From Neisseria sp. 83E34 (GTDB taxonomy: Bacteria > Pseudomonadota > Gammaproteobacteria > Burkholderiales > Neisseriaceae), in assembly GCF_001308015.1 (NCBI RefSeq), contig NZ_LGYH01000001.1, positions 248,001 through 312,000 on the forward strand: a DNA stretch of 64,000 nt. The letters are read 5' to 3'. The notes beneath the pieces were generated by a model, which did not search any database, was not told where the DNA came from, and worked only from the letters and a program-made list of their open reading frames with translations. The position numbers were made by a program, and so were the translations under genes. Below are positions 1 through 7,572 of this stretch, piece by piece (position 1 is the stretch's first letter; each line of letters starts with the position of its first letter).

Positions 1-1
1 C

Positions 2-67
2 GTTGCGCCGGGAATATTGACGGAGAAGGCGAACATCGCGATTATGCATAAAGCCTTTGTCAGTTAA
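2..67 (+). CDS. 3' end of an unidentified gene (partial)
   Basis: The reading frame is open from the left edge to a TAA at 65-67 and encodes only the last 21 residues of a protein ending in KAFVS. A DUS hairpin follows immediately, which supports a real gene end. The visible residues match no family I can name. The start and most of the gene lie outside the window. Confidence 0.5.
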   Translation, partial: VAPGILTEKANIAIMHKAFVS

Positions 68-75
68 TCAATATA

Positions 76-107
76 ATGCCTGTCTGAAAAAGTTTTCAGA
101 CAGGCAT
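76..107. terminator. inverted DUS pair after the left-edge gene
   Basis: Two exact TGCCTGTCTGAA copies face each other across a few bases and can form a stable stem. It begins 9 bases after the partial gene's stop, so it probably ends that transcript. Confidence 0.7.
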
Positions 108-318
108 TCATGTTTTGGATGGCTTAAAAGGCCGTGTATGGCGCTGCATGAACCGTTCGGCTTGCAGAGCTAATTGTTTGTAGCAATGTGTTATAAACTA
201 TATATAAAGATTAATATGCTTATATCTTAATTTGATATATAACATTTTGAATCGTTGAAATGTTTTTCGGGTTGTTAAGGAAAAACATGATGAAGTTAAT
301 TACACTTGACTACATTTT

Positions 319-327
319 TGCTATAAT
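319..327 (+). promoter_or_regulatory. extended -10 promoter for gap
   Basis: TGCTATAAT is a perfect extended -10 hexamer 159 bases ahead of the gap start. No good -35 lies at 16-18 bp. The nearby TTGACT at 306 is only 10 bp away and too close, so an extended -10 promoter is the better reading. The rest of 108-485 shows no gene. Confidence 0.55.
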
Positions 328-485
328 GCGCGCGGTCGCTGCATGAGGCAGATAGTTAAGCCACTTTGAGCAGTAACTGTGCTGGTGTATCTGAATTATA
401 TTTATTTTGCTCCGCCGGTTTGCTCTGTTTTCAGTGGATTGATTAAAATTTGTACAAACCAACAAAATTAAAAAGGAAATACACA

Positions 486-1517
486 ATGGGCATTAAAGTT
501 GCCATTAATGGATATGGTCGTATCGGTCGCCAAGTATTGCGCGCTATCTATGATTACAAATTGGAAGATCAATTGGAAGTGGTGGCGGTAAATGCCAGTG
601 GTTCTTTGGAAACCAACGCACACTTAACCGTTTTCGACAGTGTACACGGCCGTTTTAATGCGGATGTGAAGCATGATGATAAAAATCTGATTATCAATGG
701 TAAAACAATTGCATTCTTCTCTACCCGTAATCCTCTGGAATTGCCTTGGAAAGATTTGGGTGTAGATTTGGTATTCGAATGCACCGGTGCGTTTACCAGC
801 AAAGCTAAAGCACAGGCGCACTTGGAAGCAGGTGCCAAAAAGGTATTGATTTCCGCGCCGGGTGAAGCTGATGTGGACGCAACCGTAGTGTACGGTGTGA
901 ACCATGATGTAATTACGCCCGAGATGACCGTAGTATCCAATGCATCTTGTACAACCAACTGCTTGTCTCCGGTAGCTAAAGCGCTTCATGATGGCCTCGG
1001 TATCGAAAAAGGTGTGGTTACCACAATTCACTCTTTAACTAACGACCAAAACGTTACCGATGTGCGCCATAAAGATTTACGCCGCGCGCGCAGCGGCGTA
1101 GCAAACCTGATTCCTACCAAAACCGGTGCTGCTAAAGCGGTAGGCTTGGTGTTGCCCTCATTGAAAGGTAAGCTGGATGGTTTGGCTATCCGTGTGCCGA
1201 CGATTAACGTGTCTTTGGTAGACCTTTCGTTTACTGCCGCCCGCGATACCTCTGTTGAAGAAGTTAACCAAATTTTGAAAGAAGCTTCAGAAGGCTATTT
1301 GAAAGGTGTGTTGGGCTACAACACGTTGCCTTTGGTATCTATGGACTTCAACCACACAACTCAAGCCAGTTTTTTTGATGCGACGCTGACTAAAGTGGTT
1401 GCCGGTAACTCTGTTAAAGTATTCGCTTGGTATGATAACGAATGGGGCTTCAGTTGCCAGATGTTGAATACCGCACGCGTTATGTTCGGTTTGGAAGTGC
1501 GTCCTTTTTCTGTGTAA
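486..1517 (+). CDS. gap: glyceraldehyde-3-phosphate dehydrogenase, type I
   Basis: This cytoplasmic NAD(P)-dependent enzyme oxidises glyceraldehyde-3-phosphate to 1,3-bisphosphoglycerate in glycolysis, or runs the reverse reaction in gluconeogenesis. The 343-residue protein has the N-terminal Rossmann motif NGYGRIGRQ (residues 8-16), the catalytic cysteine in SNASCTTNC (Cys155), the partner histidine in TTIHS (His182), and a C-terminal WYDNEWG segment. The ATG at 486 is preferred over an upstream TTG at 450 because AAAAGGAAA precedes it and family proteins start at [11 protein letters not shown]. Neisseria usually carry two gap genes; this one resembles the GapA-1 type, but that subtype is from memory and unproven. 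It is a single-gene unit between two DUS hairpins. Confidence 0.95.
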   Translation: MGIKVAINGYGRIGRQVLRAIYDYKLEDQLEVVAVNASGSLETNAHLTVFDSVHGRFNADVKHDDKNLIINGKTIAFFSTRNPLELPWKDLGVDLVFECTGAFTSKAKAQAHLEAGAKKVLISAPGEADVDATVVYGVNHDVITPEMTVVSNASCTTNCLSPVAKALHDGLGIEKGVVTTIHSLTNDQNVTDVRHKDLRRARSGVANLIPTKTGAAKAVGLVLPSLKGKLDGLAIRVPTINVSLVDLSFTAARDTSVEEVNQILKEASEGYLKGVLGYNTLPLVSMDFNHTTQASFFDATLTKVVAGNSVKVFAWYDNEWGFSCQMLNTARVMFGLEVRPFSV

Positions 1518-1548
1518 TACCGAATAAACAGCGCATTTAAAATGTTGG

Positions 1549-1588
1549 ATGCCTGTCTGAAAGTGAAGTTAAGCTTTCAGATAGGCAT
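1549..1588. terminator. imperfect DUS hairpin after gap
   Basis: One exact DUS faces a copy with one substitution (TTCAGATAGGCA), followed by TTTTAT. It begins 32 bases after the gap stop and is its likely terminator. Confidence 0.65.
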
Positions 1589-1600
1589 TGTTTTATTATA

Positions 1601-1651
1601 TATGGTCAATCAGCTTAACTTCAGTTCAAAAAATTAATTTGATTAACTATA
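1601..1651. repeat. Correia-like element reduced to its two ends
   Basis: A left terminus TATGGTCAATCAGCTTAA is followed after about 15 bases by the inverted terminus ending GATTAACTATA. This looks like a Correia-type element that lost its core by internal deletion. It is 51 bp, against about 108 and 155 bp for the other copies. Confidence 0.5.
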
Positions 1652-1671
1652 GTCAAGCTGAATCATAGCGA

Positions 1672-1813
1672 TATGGCAAATAAACTTTATTTTTGTCATG
1701 TCTCCGTTATGCTCGGCTTGAACCGAACATCCCCTAAAGTTACAGGAACTCAAGATACTCGGGGCAAGCTTGAGTATGACGGGTGTGCTAATTTTTAAGT
1801 TTATTTGCTATAA
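1672..1813. repeat. 142-bp MITE-like repeat, second family
   Basis: Terminal inverted repeats TATGGCAAATAAACTT and AAGTTTATTTGCTATA enclose a core with GAACTCAAGATACTCGGGG and a mirrored arm GCTCGGCTTGAACCGA. Related copies lie at 26439, 39847 and 62128. It has no coding capacity. It fills most of the gap-ispH intergenic region. Confidence 0.7.
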
Positions 1814-1829
1814 GGGAGCGAATGGGCAA

Positions 1830-1862
1830 TGCCTGTCTGAAAAAGGTCTTCAGACAGGCATT
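1830..1862. terminator. inverted DUS pair between gap and ispH
   Basis: Two exact DUS copies in a hairpin, 83 bases past the ispH stop on the minus strand. It probably terminates the lspA-ispH transcript. Confidence 0.65.
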
Positions 1863-1945
1863 TATTTGGTTAGGTTTATCAATTTTATTATGATTTTTGG
1901 GTTATTTGATAATTTTCAAAGTCGTAGCCGGAAATAGTGTTTCGG

Positions 1946-2881
1946 TTATTTCCTTAAAGCTTTGGGTAACACAAAAACAATGCTTTCTTCTACACCGGCA
2001 CCTTCCTCAACGGTTTTGTGTCCCCAATCCTGAATGGTTCGGATGACTTCTTGGACTAGCACTTCGGGAGCGGAAGCGCCCGCCGTAATGCCCACTTTAT
2101 TTTTGCCATTGAACCATTCTTGCTTCAGATAAGAGGCGTTGTCTACCATATAAGCATCCACACCGCGCAATTTGGCAACTTCGCGCAAGCGGTTGCTGTT
2201 GGAAGAATTGGGCGAGCCAACTACGATGACAATGTCGCATTCGGCTGCAAGATTTTTCACGGCTTCCTGACGGTTGGTTGTAGCGTAGCAAATGTCTTCT
2301 TTGTGTGGGCTGCGGATGTTGGGAAAACGCACCTTTAAAGCCGCAATAATATCTTTGGTTTCATCTACCGAAAGCGTGGTTTGGCTGACATGGGAGAGTT
2401 TTTCAGGATCAGCCACTTGCAATTTAGCTACATCCTCTACGGTTTCGACCAGCAGCATTGCTCCTTCCGGTAACTGCCCCATTGTGCCTTCTACTTCAGG
2501 GTGGCCTGCGTGACCGATCATGATAATTTGATAGCCTTGTGAATCTAAGCGAGCCACTTCTTTATGCACTTTGGTAACCAGAGGGCAGGTTGCATCAAAA
2601 ACTTGAAAGCCGCGTGCTTCAGCTTCTTCCTGCACTGCTTTAGATACTCCGTGTGCTGAGTAGATAAGCGTGGCACCTTCTGGTACATCGGCTAAATCTT
2701 CAATAAAAACGGCACCTTTTTCGCGAAGATTGTCGACCACAAATTTGTTGTGTACTACTTCGTGCCGCACATAAATGGGTGCGCCGAATTCTTCAAGAGC
2801 ACGTTCTACAATGCTGATAGCACGGTCAACACCTGCGCAGAAGCCGCGCGGGTTGGCCAGCATGATGGTTTTATCTGCCAT
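1946..2881 (-). CDS. ispH: 4-hydroxy-3-methylbut-2-enyl diphosphate reductase
   Basis: IspH (LytB) catalyses the last step of the MEP isoprenoid pathway, making IPP and DMAPP with a [4Fe-4S] cluster. The 311-residue protein keeps the three cluster cysteines: Cys15 in [10 protein letters not shown], Cys99 in [11 protein letters not shown] and Cys198 in [10 protein letters not shown]. The conserved [18 protein letters not shown] and [11 protein letters not shown] segments are also present. Its start lies 22 bases downstream of the lspA stop on the same strand, so the two are probably cotranscribed, an arrangement common in Neisseria and many other proteobacteria. Confidence 0.96.
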   Translation of the reverse strand: MADKTIMLANPRGFCAGVDRAISIVERALEEFGAPIYVRHEVVHNKFVVDNLREKGAVFIEDLADVPEGATLIYSAHGVSKAVQEEAEARGFQVFDATCPLVTKVHKEVARLDSQGYQIIMIGHAGHPEVEGTMGQLPEGAMLLVETVEDVAKLQVADPEKLSHVSQTTLSVDETKDIIAALKVRFPNIRSPHKEDICYATTNRQEAVKNLAAECDIVIVVGSPNSSNSNRLREVAKLRGVDAYMVDNASYLKQEWFNGKNKVGITAGASAPEVLVQEVIRTIQDWGHKTVEEGAGVEESIVFVLPKALRK

Positions 2882-2903
2882 GATTAAGTATTCTGAATGT
2901 GTG

Positions 2904-3416
2904 TTAATTGATAACCTTGGGGTTTGCAGCCGTTTCTTTTTTGCTGTTTTTAAAGCCGTCGATAACCAATAAAGTTGCGCCTACTACGATAAAACTGTCG
3001 GCCACGTTAAACGCGGGATAGTGCCAGCTTTGCCAATAGAATAGTAAATAGTCAATCACATGGCCGTGTTGGAAACGGTCAATCACATTGCCGAGCGCGC
3101 CGCCGATAATCATGGACGCACCAATTTTTCCAAGTATATTGAATTGATTTCTAACGATTTCCCGAGCCAGATAGCCGCAGATTACAATAGCTAAACCGAT
3201 AAAAAAGAATTTTTGCCAACCGCCCGCATCTGCCAGGAAGCTAAATGCCGCTCCGGAATTGTGTGCCCGAGTAAGATCAAAAAAGTTTGGAATAATATTT
3301 AAACGCTCGTATTCTTGGAAATTTTTGATAACCGCTAATTTAGTGATTTGGTCGAGAACAATGGCGAAAACGGCAAGTAGCCAATAGCGTGTGTTGGATG
3401 GTTTTGTTTTATTCAT
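2904..3416 (-). CDS. lspA: prolipoprotein signal peptidase (signal peptidase II)
   Basis: This inner-membrane aspartyl protease removes signal peptides from lipid-modified prolipoproteins. The 170-residue protein has four predicted membrane spans. Its conserved blocks are VLDQITK (about 20-26), NSGAAFSF (53-60), [10 protein letters not shown] (105-114) with HVIDY (Asp122), and FNVADS (Asp140). The last two carry the likely catalytic aspartates. Substrates in this window would include the MetQ, OmpA-family and 47722-48234 lipoproteins, and Lnt, encoded at 27748-29292, performs the final lipidation step. Confidence 0.95.
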   Translation of the reverse strand: MNKTKPSNTRYWLLAVFAIVLDQITKLAVIKNFQEYERLNIIPNFFDLTRAHNSGAAFSFLADAGGWQKFFFIGLAIVICGYLAREIVRNQFNILGKIGASMIIGGALGNVIDRFQHGHVIDYLLFYWQSWHYPAFNVADSFIVVGATLLVIDGFKNSKKETAANPKVIN

Positions 3417-3530
3417 ATATTTTTGCTGAGGTTAAATCAGGGTTGCCATTTTACCTGATTCGGTTTGATGCTGGGGTTAATTTATGAAATCAAAAACTTA
3501 ATTTTTAAGCAAATATTAAGTAGGAGAAAG

Positions 3531-3542
3531 AGCCTGTCTGAA
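3531..3542 (+). repeat. DUS-like 12-mer with one mismatch
   Basis: AGCCTGTCTGAA differs from the DUS only in its first base. It stands alone between lspA and the small RNA pair. Confidence 0.5.
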
Positions 3543-3562
3543 ATAAGCAAGATGAAACATGC

Positions 3563-3659
3563 AAAAAAAAAACGCCATCTAAATCAAGGGATATGAAATA
3601 GATGGCCAAACACATTACGGGGAAAACGTCTTACTCACTTACTTGCGGTTAGCAAGTAA
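3563..3659 (-). ncRNA. probable small RNA, downstream sibling
   Basis: Read on the minus strand, the stretch has a 6-bp hairpin (ACTTGC/GCAAGT), a long single-stranded segment with TTTTCCCCGTAATGTG, a terminator stem CCATCTA/TAGATGG and a run of ten T. The 44 bases at 3601-3644 are identical to 3904-3947 in the upstream sibling. The pyrimidine-rich TTTTCCCC stretch and the terminator loop with ATCCCTTGA could pair with Shine-Dalgarno sequences. The layout resembles the tandem sibling sRNAs of pathogenic Neisseria (NmsR/RcoF, NgncR_162/163), but homology was not tested. The 5' end is estimated from a promoter-like element. Confidence 0.65.
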
Positions 3660-3665
3660 CGTCTA

Positions 3666-3694
3666 TCAGACAGGGCGAATAATAAATTAGTTCC
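3666..3694 (-). promoter_or_regulatory. GGAACTA/TCTGA promoter-like element, downstream sRNA
   Basis: On the minus strand GGAACTA (3688-3694) and TCTGA (3666-3670) are 17 bp apart just ahead of the sRNA. The pair resembles an ECF sigma-E type promoter. The same -35-like heptamer stands at the equivalent place before the sibling. Confidence 0.35.
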
Positions 3695-3870
3695 CGAATA
3701 ATCGGCAAAAAAAAACTTAAAGGCGTGAATATATGATAAGCGGTGTTCTAAGATTGGTTTAAATGACACAGATCAAAGTTTGGTAATTTTCGTTGTTTGT
3801 ATAAATGAAAGGAAATTTATTAAAAAATAATCGGTTATGGGAATAAGTTGGATTTTGGTTGTTTTTAGAT

Positions 3871-3964
3871 AAAAAAAACCATCTATACCAAGGGGAAAGT
3901 ATAGATGGCCAAACACATTACGGGGAAAACGTCTTACTCACTTACTTACTCTATGAAAAGTAAG
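3871..3964 (-). ncRNA. probable small RNA, upstream sibling
   Basis: On the minus strand it has a 5' hairpin (ACTTACTT/AGTAAGT), the shared single-stranded core containing TTTTCCCCGTAATGTG, then a perfect 10-bp terminator stem CCATCTATAC/GTATAGATGG with the loop TTTCCCCTTG and eight T. The sibling's terminator stem and loop differ but the core does not, which suggests the core is the functional seed. About 94 nt is predicted. No protein frame fits. Identity as an NmsR/RcoF-type pair is inference from architecture. Confidence 0.68.
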
Positions 3965-3970
3965 TGCTTG

Positions 3971-3998
3971 TATGACTGGGTAGGCCATGAATAGTTCC
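3971..3998 (-). promoter_or_regulatory. GGAACTA/TCATA promoter-like element, upstream sRNA
   Basis: GGAACTA (3992-3998) and TCATA (3971-3975) lie 16 bp apart on the minus strand directly before the upstream sRNA. The -35-like part is identical to that of the downstream copy, while the surrounding bases have diverged. Confidence 0.35.
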
Positions 3999-4089
3999 AA
4001 AATTAATATGTTAAACAATGTAAATAGAATACTTTTAATTATAACGGTATGAAATATAAGCAATTAAATTAATAAATAATTTGAGAATT

Positions 4090-4776
4090 TTAATCGGGAT
4101 TGATGAACTGCCACTCACCGGGAGCCAGATTTCCGGTTTCCCAGCGACCGAAACGCAAACGGTGAAGTCGTTCAACACGGTTGCCTGCTGCTGCGACCAT
4201 GCGTTTGACTTGATGGTATTTTCCTTCGGTAATGGAAAGCAGTAGCGTAGTGGGGCTGCTCAGTTCGGCATCTGCGGCGACGATGATTTCGTTTTCATCA
4301 TGCAGTAATACGCCCGCTTTTAGTGTATCGCATAAAGTTTGGTCGGCGGGATGTTTGAGTGTTACTTGATATAGTTTGGTAACTTTGTGTTTAGGCGAAG
4401 TCATGTTGTGATTGAACTTGCCGTCATTGGTAATTAGCAATACGCCGGTAGTGTCTGCATCCAATCGGCCGACCGCTTGCATGCCGACTTGCCTCATATG
4501 CTCGGGAAACAGGCTGAATACACTGGGATAGTCGCGTGGTTTGTGTGAGGTTTCGTAATTTTCCGGTTTGTTGAGCAGAATGTAGAAATAGGGTTGTGGA
4601 ATAACAATGAGAGGTTTTCCGTCGATTGATAAGCTGGTTACATCATCCGGATTAATCATGCTTTTGGGTTGGTTTGCAAGCGTGCCATTGATTTCGATGC
4701 AGTCGTTTTCAATCAGCCATTGGCATGTTTTACGGCTGCCTATGCCTTGGGATTGAATATATTTTAAGAGTTGCAT
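4090..4776 (-). CDS. rsuA: rRNA pseudouridine synthase, RsuA family
   Basis: A 228-residue RNA pseudouridine synthase. It has an N-terminal S4-type RNA-binding domain (about residues 1-60, with IGSRKTCQWLIE) followed by the catalytic domain. The catalytic motif GRLDADTTGVLLIT carries the nucleophilic aspartate, and a second conserved block GKYHQVKRM lies near residue 186. Length and domain order fit RsuA, which makes pseudouridine 516 of 16S rRNA. RluE and RluF-like relatives are close, so the target site is inferred. It is a single-gene unit. Confidence 0.85.
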   Translation of the reverse strand: MQLLKYIQSQGIGSRKTCQWLIENDCIEINGTLANQPKSMINPDDVTSLSIDGKPLIVIPQPYFYILLNKPENYETSHKPRDYPSVFSLFPEHMRQVGMQAVGRLDADTTGVLLITNDGKFNHNMTSPKHKVTKLYQVTLKHPADQTLCDTLKAGVLLHDENEIIVAADAELSSPTTLLLSITEGKYHQVKRMVAAAGNRVERLHRLRFGRWETGNLAPGEWQFINPD

Positions 4777-4819
4777 GACAGATAGGATTATTGATGAAAT
4801 ATGCTTATTGTATAGGAAA

Positions 4820-4857
4820 ATGCCTGTCTGAAAGGAAATTATGATTTTTCAGACATT
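4820..4857. repeat. DUS with a decayed partner
   Basis: One exact DUS at 4821-4832 faces TTTTTCAGACATTAT, in which the arm has lost the GG. It lies between two genes on the minus strand, 32 bases past the 4893-5444 stop. Confidence 0.5.
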
Positions 4858-4892
4858 ATGTTTGTATGCTGAGTAACATAATCATTGTTTAA

Positions 4893-5444
4893 TCAAAGAT
4901 GTATCATGCCGTGATCGTCCGGAATGCGGGCGGCTGCCTTGTAGATATCGATAAGGGATTTTAAAAACATCACGGGTAGGCCGATAACCGTTAATGAGAT
5001 AATCAGATGTACGGTTGCTGCAGCACGGTCTCCTATCAGCAAGTGATGCAAACCGAATACGCCACCGAAAAAACCGCTGATAATATAGGTAGACTTATTA
5101 ATGGTACGCATTCGTTGGAGCTGCTGCTCTTCAGGAGAAAGAAGGCGCTCTTGAACAAAGATTGAATAATTGTTTTCATCTGCAGCTTCTGCAACAGCTT
5201 CCGCTCCAGCCGATTCTGTGTTGTTTGTCGGGATTTGGTTCAATGCTTCCCAAAGCTCGGGATGGGTTTGAAATAATTTTACGTCATATTCAGCCTTGGC
5301 AGCCGGCGTAGATAAATTATCTTTGATTTCTTGCAATTGGTTCAGCGGAAGTAACTTCTGTTCAGCCGCCTGTGACAGGGCTTTGTTGACTTGCTGCGAA
5401 TCTGCGCCGGCAGGTAAGTTGAGCAAACTGTAAAGATTTTTCAT
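4893..5444 (-). CDS. TM2-like membrane protein with a J-domain-like N-terminus
   Basis: The function of this 183-residue protein is unknown. Residues 1-60 (YSLLNLPAGADSQQVNKAL, then STPAAKAEYD) resemble a J domain in spacing but lack the HPD motif, so it should not stimulate DnaK. An acidic Ala/Glu-rich linker follows. The C-terminal 60 residues hold two hydrophobic segments with GLHHLLIGD and LKSLIDIYKAA, the pattern of a TM2 domain. The protein probably sits in the inner membrane with its N-terminus in the cytoplasm. It is flanked by unrelated genes and is probably monocistronic. Confidence 0.7.
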   Translation of the reverse strand: MKNLYSLLNLPAGADSQQVNKALSQAAEQKLLPLNQLQEIKDNLSTPAAKAEYDVKLFQTHPELWEALNQIPTNNTESAGAEAVAEAADENNYSIFVQERLLSPEEQQLQRMRTINKSTYIISGFFGGVFGLHHLLIGDRAAATVHLIISLTVIGLPVMFLKSLIDIYKAAARIPDDHGMIHL

Positions 5445-5652
5445 GAGCGATACATTTCTGAATGTTGAATATTTATTTTTTATGTATAACTCATGTTATT
5501 TTAAGTTAAGTAAAAAATCAAATTAAAAATAATTTATAAAAGTTATAAATATTGGATGAGCGGATATGAGTTTGTTATAACTCTTTATAATTATGCAGAT
5601 AGTGTAAAATATCGGGCTATTTTGACTGTGTCATTAAAGCAAGGAATGAGAT

Positions 5653-6267
5653 ATGTTGACCCTATATTATTTGCCCGGAGCATGTTCGTTGGTGCCTCAG
5701 GTTGCTTTAGAGTGGGCTGATGCCGATTATCAGGCTGTAGAAGTTCCGCGAGATAAAATTAAATCTCCTGAATTTCTGGCATTGAATCCGATGGGGAGTG
5801 TGCCGGTTTTGCAGGAAGGGGATTGGACGCTGTCGCAAAATATCGCTATTTTGGAATATATTAATGAGCTCTATCCGCAGGCTTTGGTATTGGGTAGCGG
5901 TAGTGCGAGGAATAGGGCGCAAGTTCGAAAATGGTTGGCATTTATGAATGCCGATCTGCATCCTGCGTTTGCGCCTTTATTTGCGCCGCAGCGTTTTGTT
6001 GACGCGGAAGAAGAGCAGGCAAAGTTGCGCGCTGTGGCTGCAGGTAGGGTTACGATGTTATATGCTTATCCGCATGAAGTATTGAGCAAGCAGCCTTTTT
6101 TGGTCGGAGAGAAAACAATTGCTGATGTGTATCTCTATGTTACTTTGCGTTGGGCCAAAGCTTTAGGGCTGGATTTGAGTTTGTATCCTGCATTTACAGA
6201 TTTTTATCGGCATATGGAGTTTGACGAAGGTGTGCAGAACGCTTTGAGGAAGCAGGGTTTACTTTGA
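5653..6267 (+). CDS. gst: glutathione S-transferase family protein
   Basis: A 204-residue protein with the bacterial (beta-class-like) GST layout. The N-terminal thioredoxin-like domain starts LYYLPGACSLVPQVALEW, with the Cys/Ser pair expected at the glutathione site, and contains NPMGSVPVL and QNIAILEYI. The helical C-terminal domain has ADVYLYVTLRWAKALGL. Such enzymes conjugate or reduce electrophiles with glutathione, or bind ligands; the substrate cannot be told. The ATG follows AAGGAATGAG. It is a single gene closed by a DUS hairpin. Confidence 0.88.
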   Translation: MLTLYYLPGACSLVPQVALEWADADYQAVEVPRDKIKSPEFLALNPMGSVPVLQEGDWTLSQNIAILEYINELYPQALVLGSGSARNRAQVRKWLAFMNADLHPAFAPLFAPQRFVDAEEEQAKLRAVAAGRVTMLYAYPHEVLSKQPFLVGEKTIADVYLYVTLRWAKALGLDLSLYPAFTDFYRHMEFDEGVQNALRKQGLL

Positions 6268-6276
6268 GTGTAAACA

Positions 6277-6304
6277 ATGCCTGTCTGAAATTTCAGACAG
6301 GCAT
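6277..6304. terminator. inverted DUS pair between gst and serB
   Basis: A perfect DUS palindrome with only a few loop bases, followed by TTTTTTT on the plus strand. It serves gst and, in reverse, the convergent serB. Confidence 0.8.
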
Positions 6305-6321
6305 TGTTTTTTTAAGATAAT

Positions 6322-7158
6322 TTATACAAACCAGCCACGTACTGCTTCTAAGCCATGATGGTTAATGCGTGCATCGGCATGGGCTTGTGCTTTGGGTTTG
6401 GCACGATAGGCTACGCCGATGCCGGCAGCTTCAAGCATCGGGATATCGTTGGCGCCGTCGCCTATTGCTAATACTTGTTTAGTATCTAATCCGAGAGCAT
6501 TGCGGTGCTCAATGAGCAGATTGGCTTTGGCTTGTGCATCAATGATGCGGCCTTCAAGTTGGCCGTTTAATATGCCGTTGGTACTGCTTAGTTCGTTTGC
6601 ATAGGCATAGTCTAAGCCGAGTCGGCTTTTCAGGCGGTCGGTAAAGAAAGTGAAGCCGCCGGATACCAGCATAAATTTCACGTTATGTTTTTTACATTCT
6701 GCCAAAAGGTATTCGGCTCCAGGAGAAAGCTGTAATATTTGGTCGTAAACCTGTTGCAATACTTGCTCTTTCAAGCCTTTGAGCAGGCTTACACGTTGGC
6801 GCAAGGATTGTTCGAAATCCAACTCGCCGCGCATGGAGCGTTCCGTAATGGCGGCAACTTCGTTTTTTAAACCTACTCCGGCCGCTATTTCATCAATACA
6901 CTCAATCGTAATCAGAGTGGAATCCATGTCGCTTACAATCAGCCCGAGTTCTTCAAATTTCATGTCGGGCAATATGGCAAAATCAATTTTTTGTGTGTCT
7001 AAATCTTCAGCAATATCAGTTGGCAGGCAAAAATCGGCGGATATGGGAATCCGCATGCTGGTGTGATTGTGTGGTGGAGGCACGGTAATGTAGCGGGCGA
7101 GCCGGCTTAGATTGCAGGATTTAATGGAGGGATGCTGGAGAACGAGGGCGTAAGACAT
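6322..7158 (-). CDS. serB: phosphoserine phosphatase
   Basis: SerB dephosphorylates L-3-phosphoserine, the last step of serine synthesis; serC of the same pathway lies at 31951-33054. The 278-residue protein is of the HAD superfamily. It has the nucleophile motif DMDST (Asp77 and Asp79), VSGGFTFF for the Ser/Thr motif, a conserved lysine region, and GDGANDIPML for Mg2+ binding near the C-terminus. Its roughly 70-residue N-terminal extension is typical of gamma- and betaproteobacterial SerB. Confidence 0.94.
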   Translation of the reverse strand: MSYALVLQHPSIKSCNLSRLARYITVPPPHNHTSMRIPISADFCLPTDIAEDLDTQKIDFAILPDMKFEELGLIVSDMDSTLITIECIDEIAAGVGLKNEVAAITERSMRGELDFEQSLRQRVSLLKGLKEQVLQQVYDQILQLSPGAEYLLAECKKHNVKFMLVSGGFTFFTDRLKSRLGLDYAYANELSSTNGILNGQLEGRIIDAQAKANLLIEHRNALGLDTKQVLAIGDGANDIPMLEAAGIGVAYRAKPKAQAHADARINHHGLEAVRGWFV

Positions 7159-7197
7159 AATAAATTAAGCTCAAAAATAAGGCGGATTATAGCCTAA

Positions 7198-7210
7198 ATG
7201 CCTGTCTGAA
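7198..7210 (+). repeat. single DUS upstream of serB
   Basis: One exact copy with the extra 5' A, unpaired, between the serB start and the tRNA genes. Confidence 0.8.
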
Positions 7211-7292
7211 AAATATGGTTGTTATTGGGGAAGTGTTTCGCTGTGCAGAATAAAGCAAATCCCCGAACCAATGGCTCAGGGATTTCAATGTT

Positions 7293-7367
7293 TGGCACGC
7301 CCACGGGGAATCGAACCCCGGTTACCGCCGTGAAAGGGCGATGTCCTAACCGCTAGACGATGGGCGC
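7293..7367 (-). tRNA. tRNA-Glu (anticodon UUC)
   Basis: On the minus strand the cloverleaf has the acceptor GCGCCCA pairing with TGGGCGT (one G-U at the end), discriminator G and an encoded CCA. The anticodon loop CTTTCAC gives anticodon TTC. It lies 13 bases downstream of tRNA-Arg on the same strand and is probably cotranscribed with it. Confidence 0.92.
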
Positions 7368-7380
7368 GGATAATTTGTTT

Positions 7381-7457
7381 TGGCGCACCCGGAGCGATTC
7401 GAACGCCCGACCCTCTGGTTCGTAGCCAGATACTCTATCCAACTGAGCTACGGGTGC
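7381..7457 (-). tRNA. tRNA-Arg (anticodon ACG)
   Basis: The minus-strand cloverleaf has acceptor GCACCCG/CGGGTGC, anticodon loop CTACGAA (anticodon ACG, read as ICG after deamination), T loop TTCGAAT and an encoded CCA. It is the first gene of a two-tRNA unit. Confidence 0.94.
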
Positions 7458-7470
7458 GAGAAAGAATGCT

Positions 7471-7499
7471 ATTCTATGTATTGTACTGATGCTTGTCAA
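7471..7499 (-). promoter_or_regulatory. promoter of the tRNA-Arg/tRNA-Glu unit
   Basis: On the minus strand TTGACA (7494-7499) and TAGAAT (7471-7476) are 17 bp apart, a near-consensus sigma-70 promoter. Its -10 lies 13 bases before the tRNA-Arg 5' end. Confidence 0.75.
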
Positions 7500-7572
7500 C
7501 TATTTTGTCGCGAAAATTTTGAAGAAAAGGTAAAATAAATAATTATTGTTTGAATTTCATGGAAATTTTAGT

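Noticed and set aside
306-311. TTGACT as the -35 box of the gap promoter
   Set aside because: It is only 10 bp from the TATAAT, too close for a normal sigma-70 promoter.
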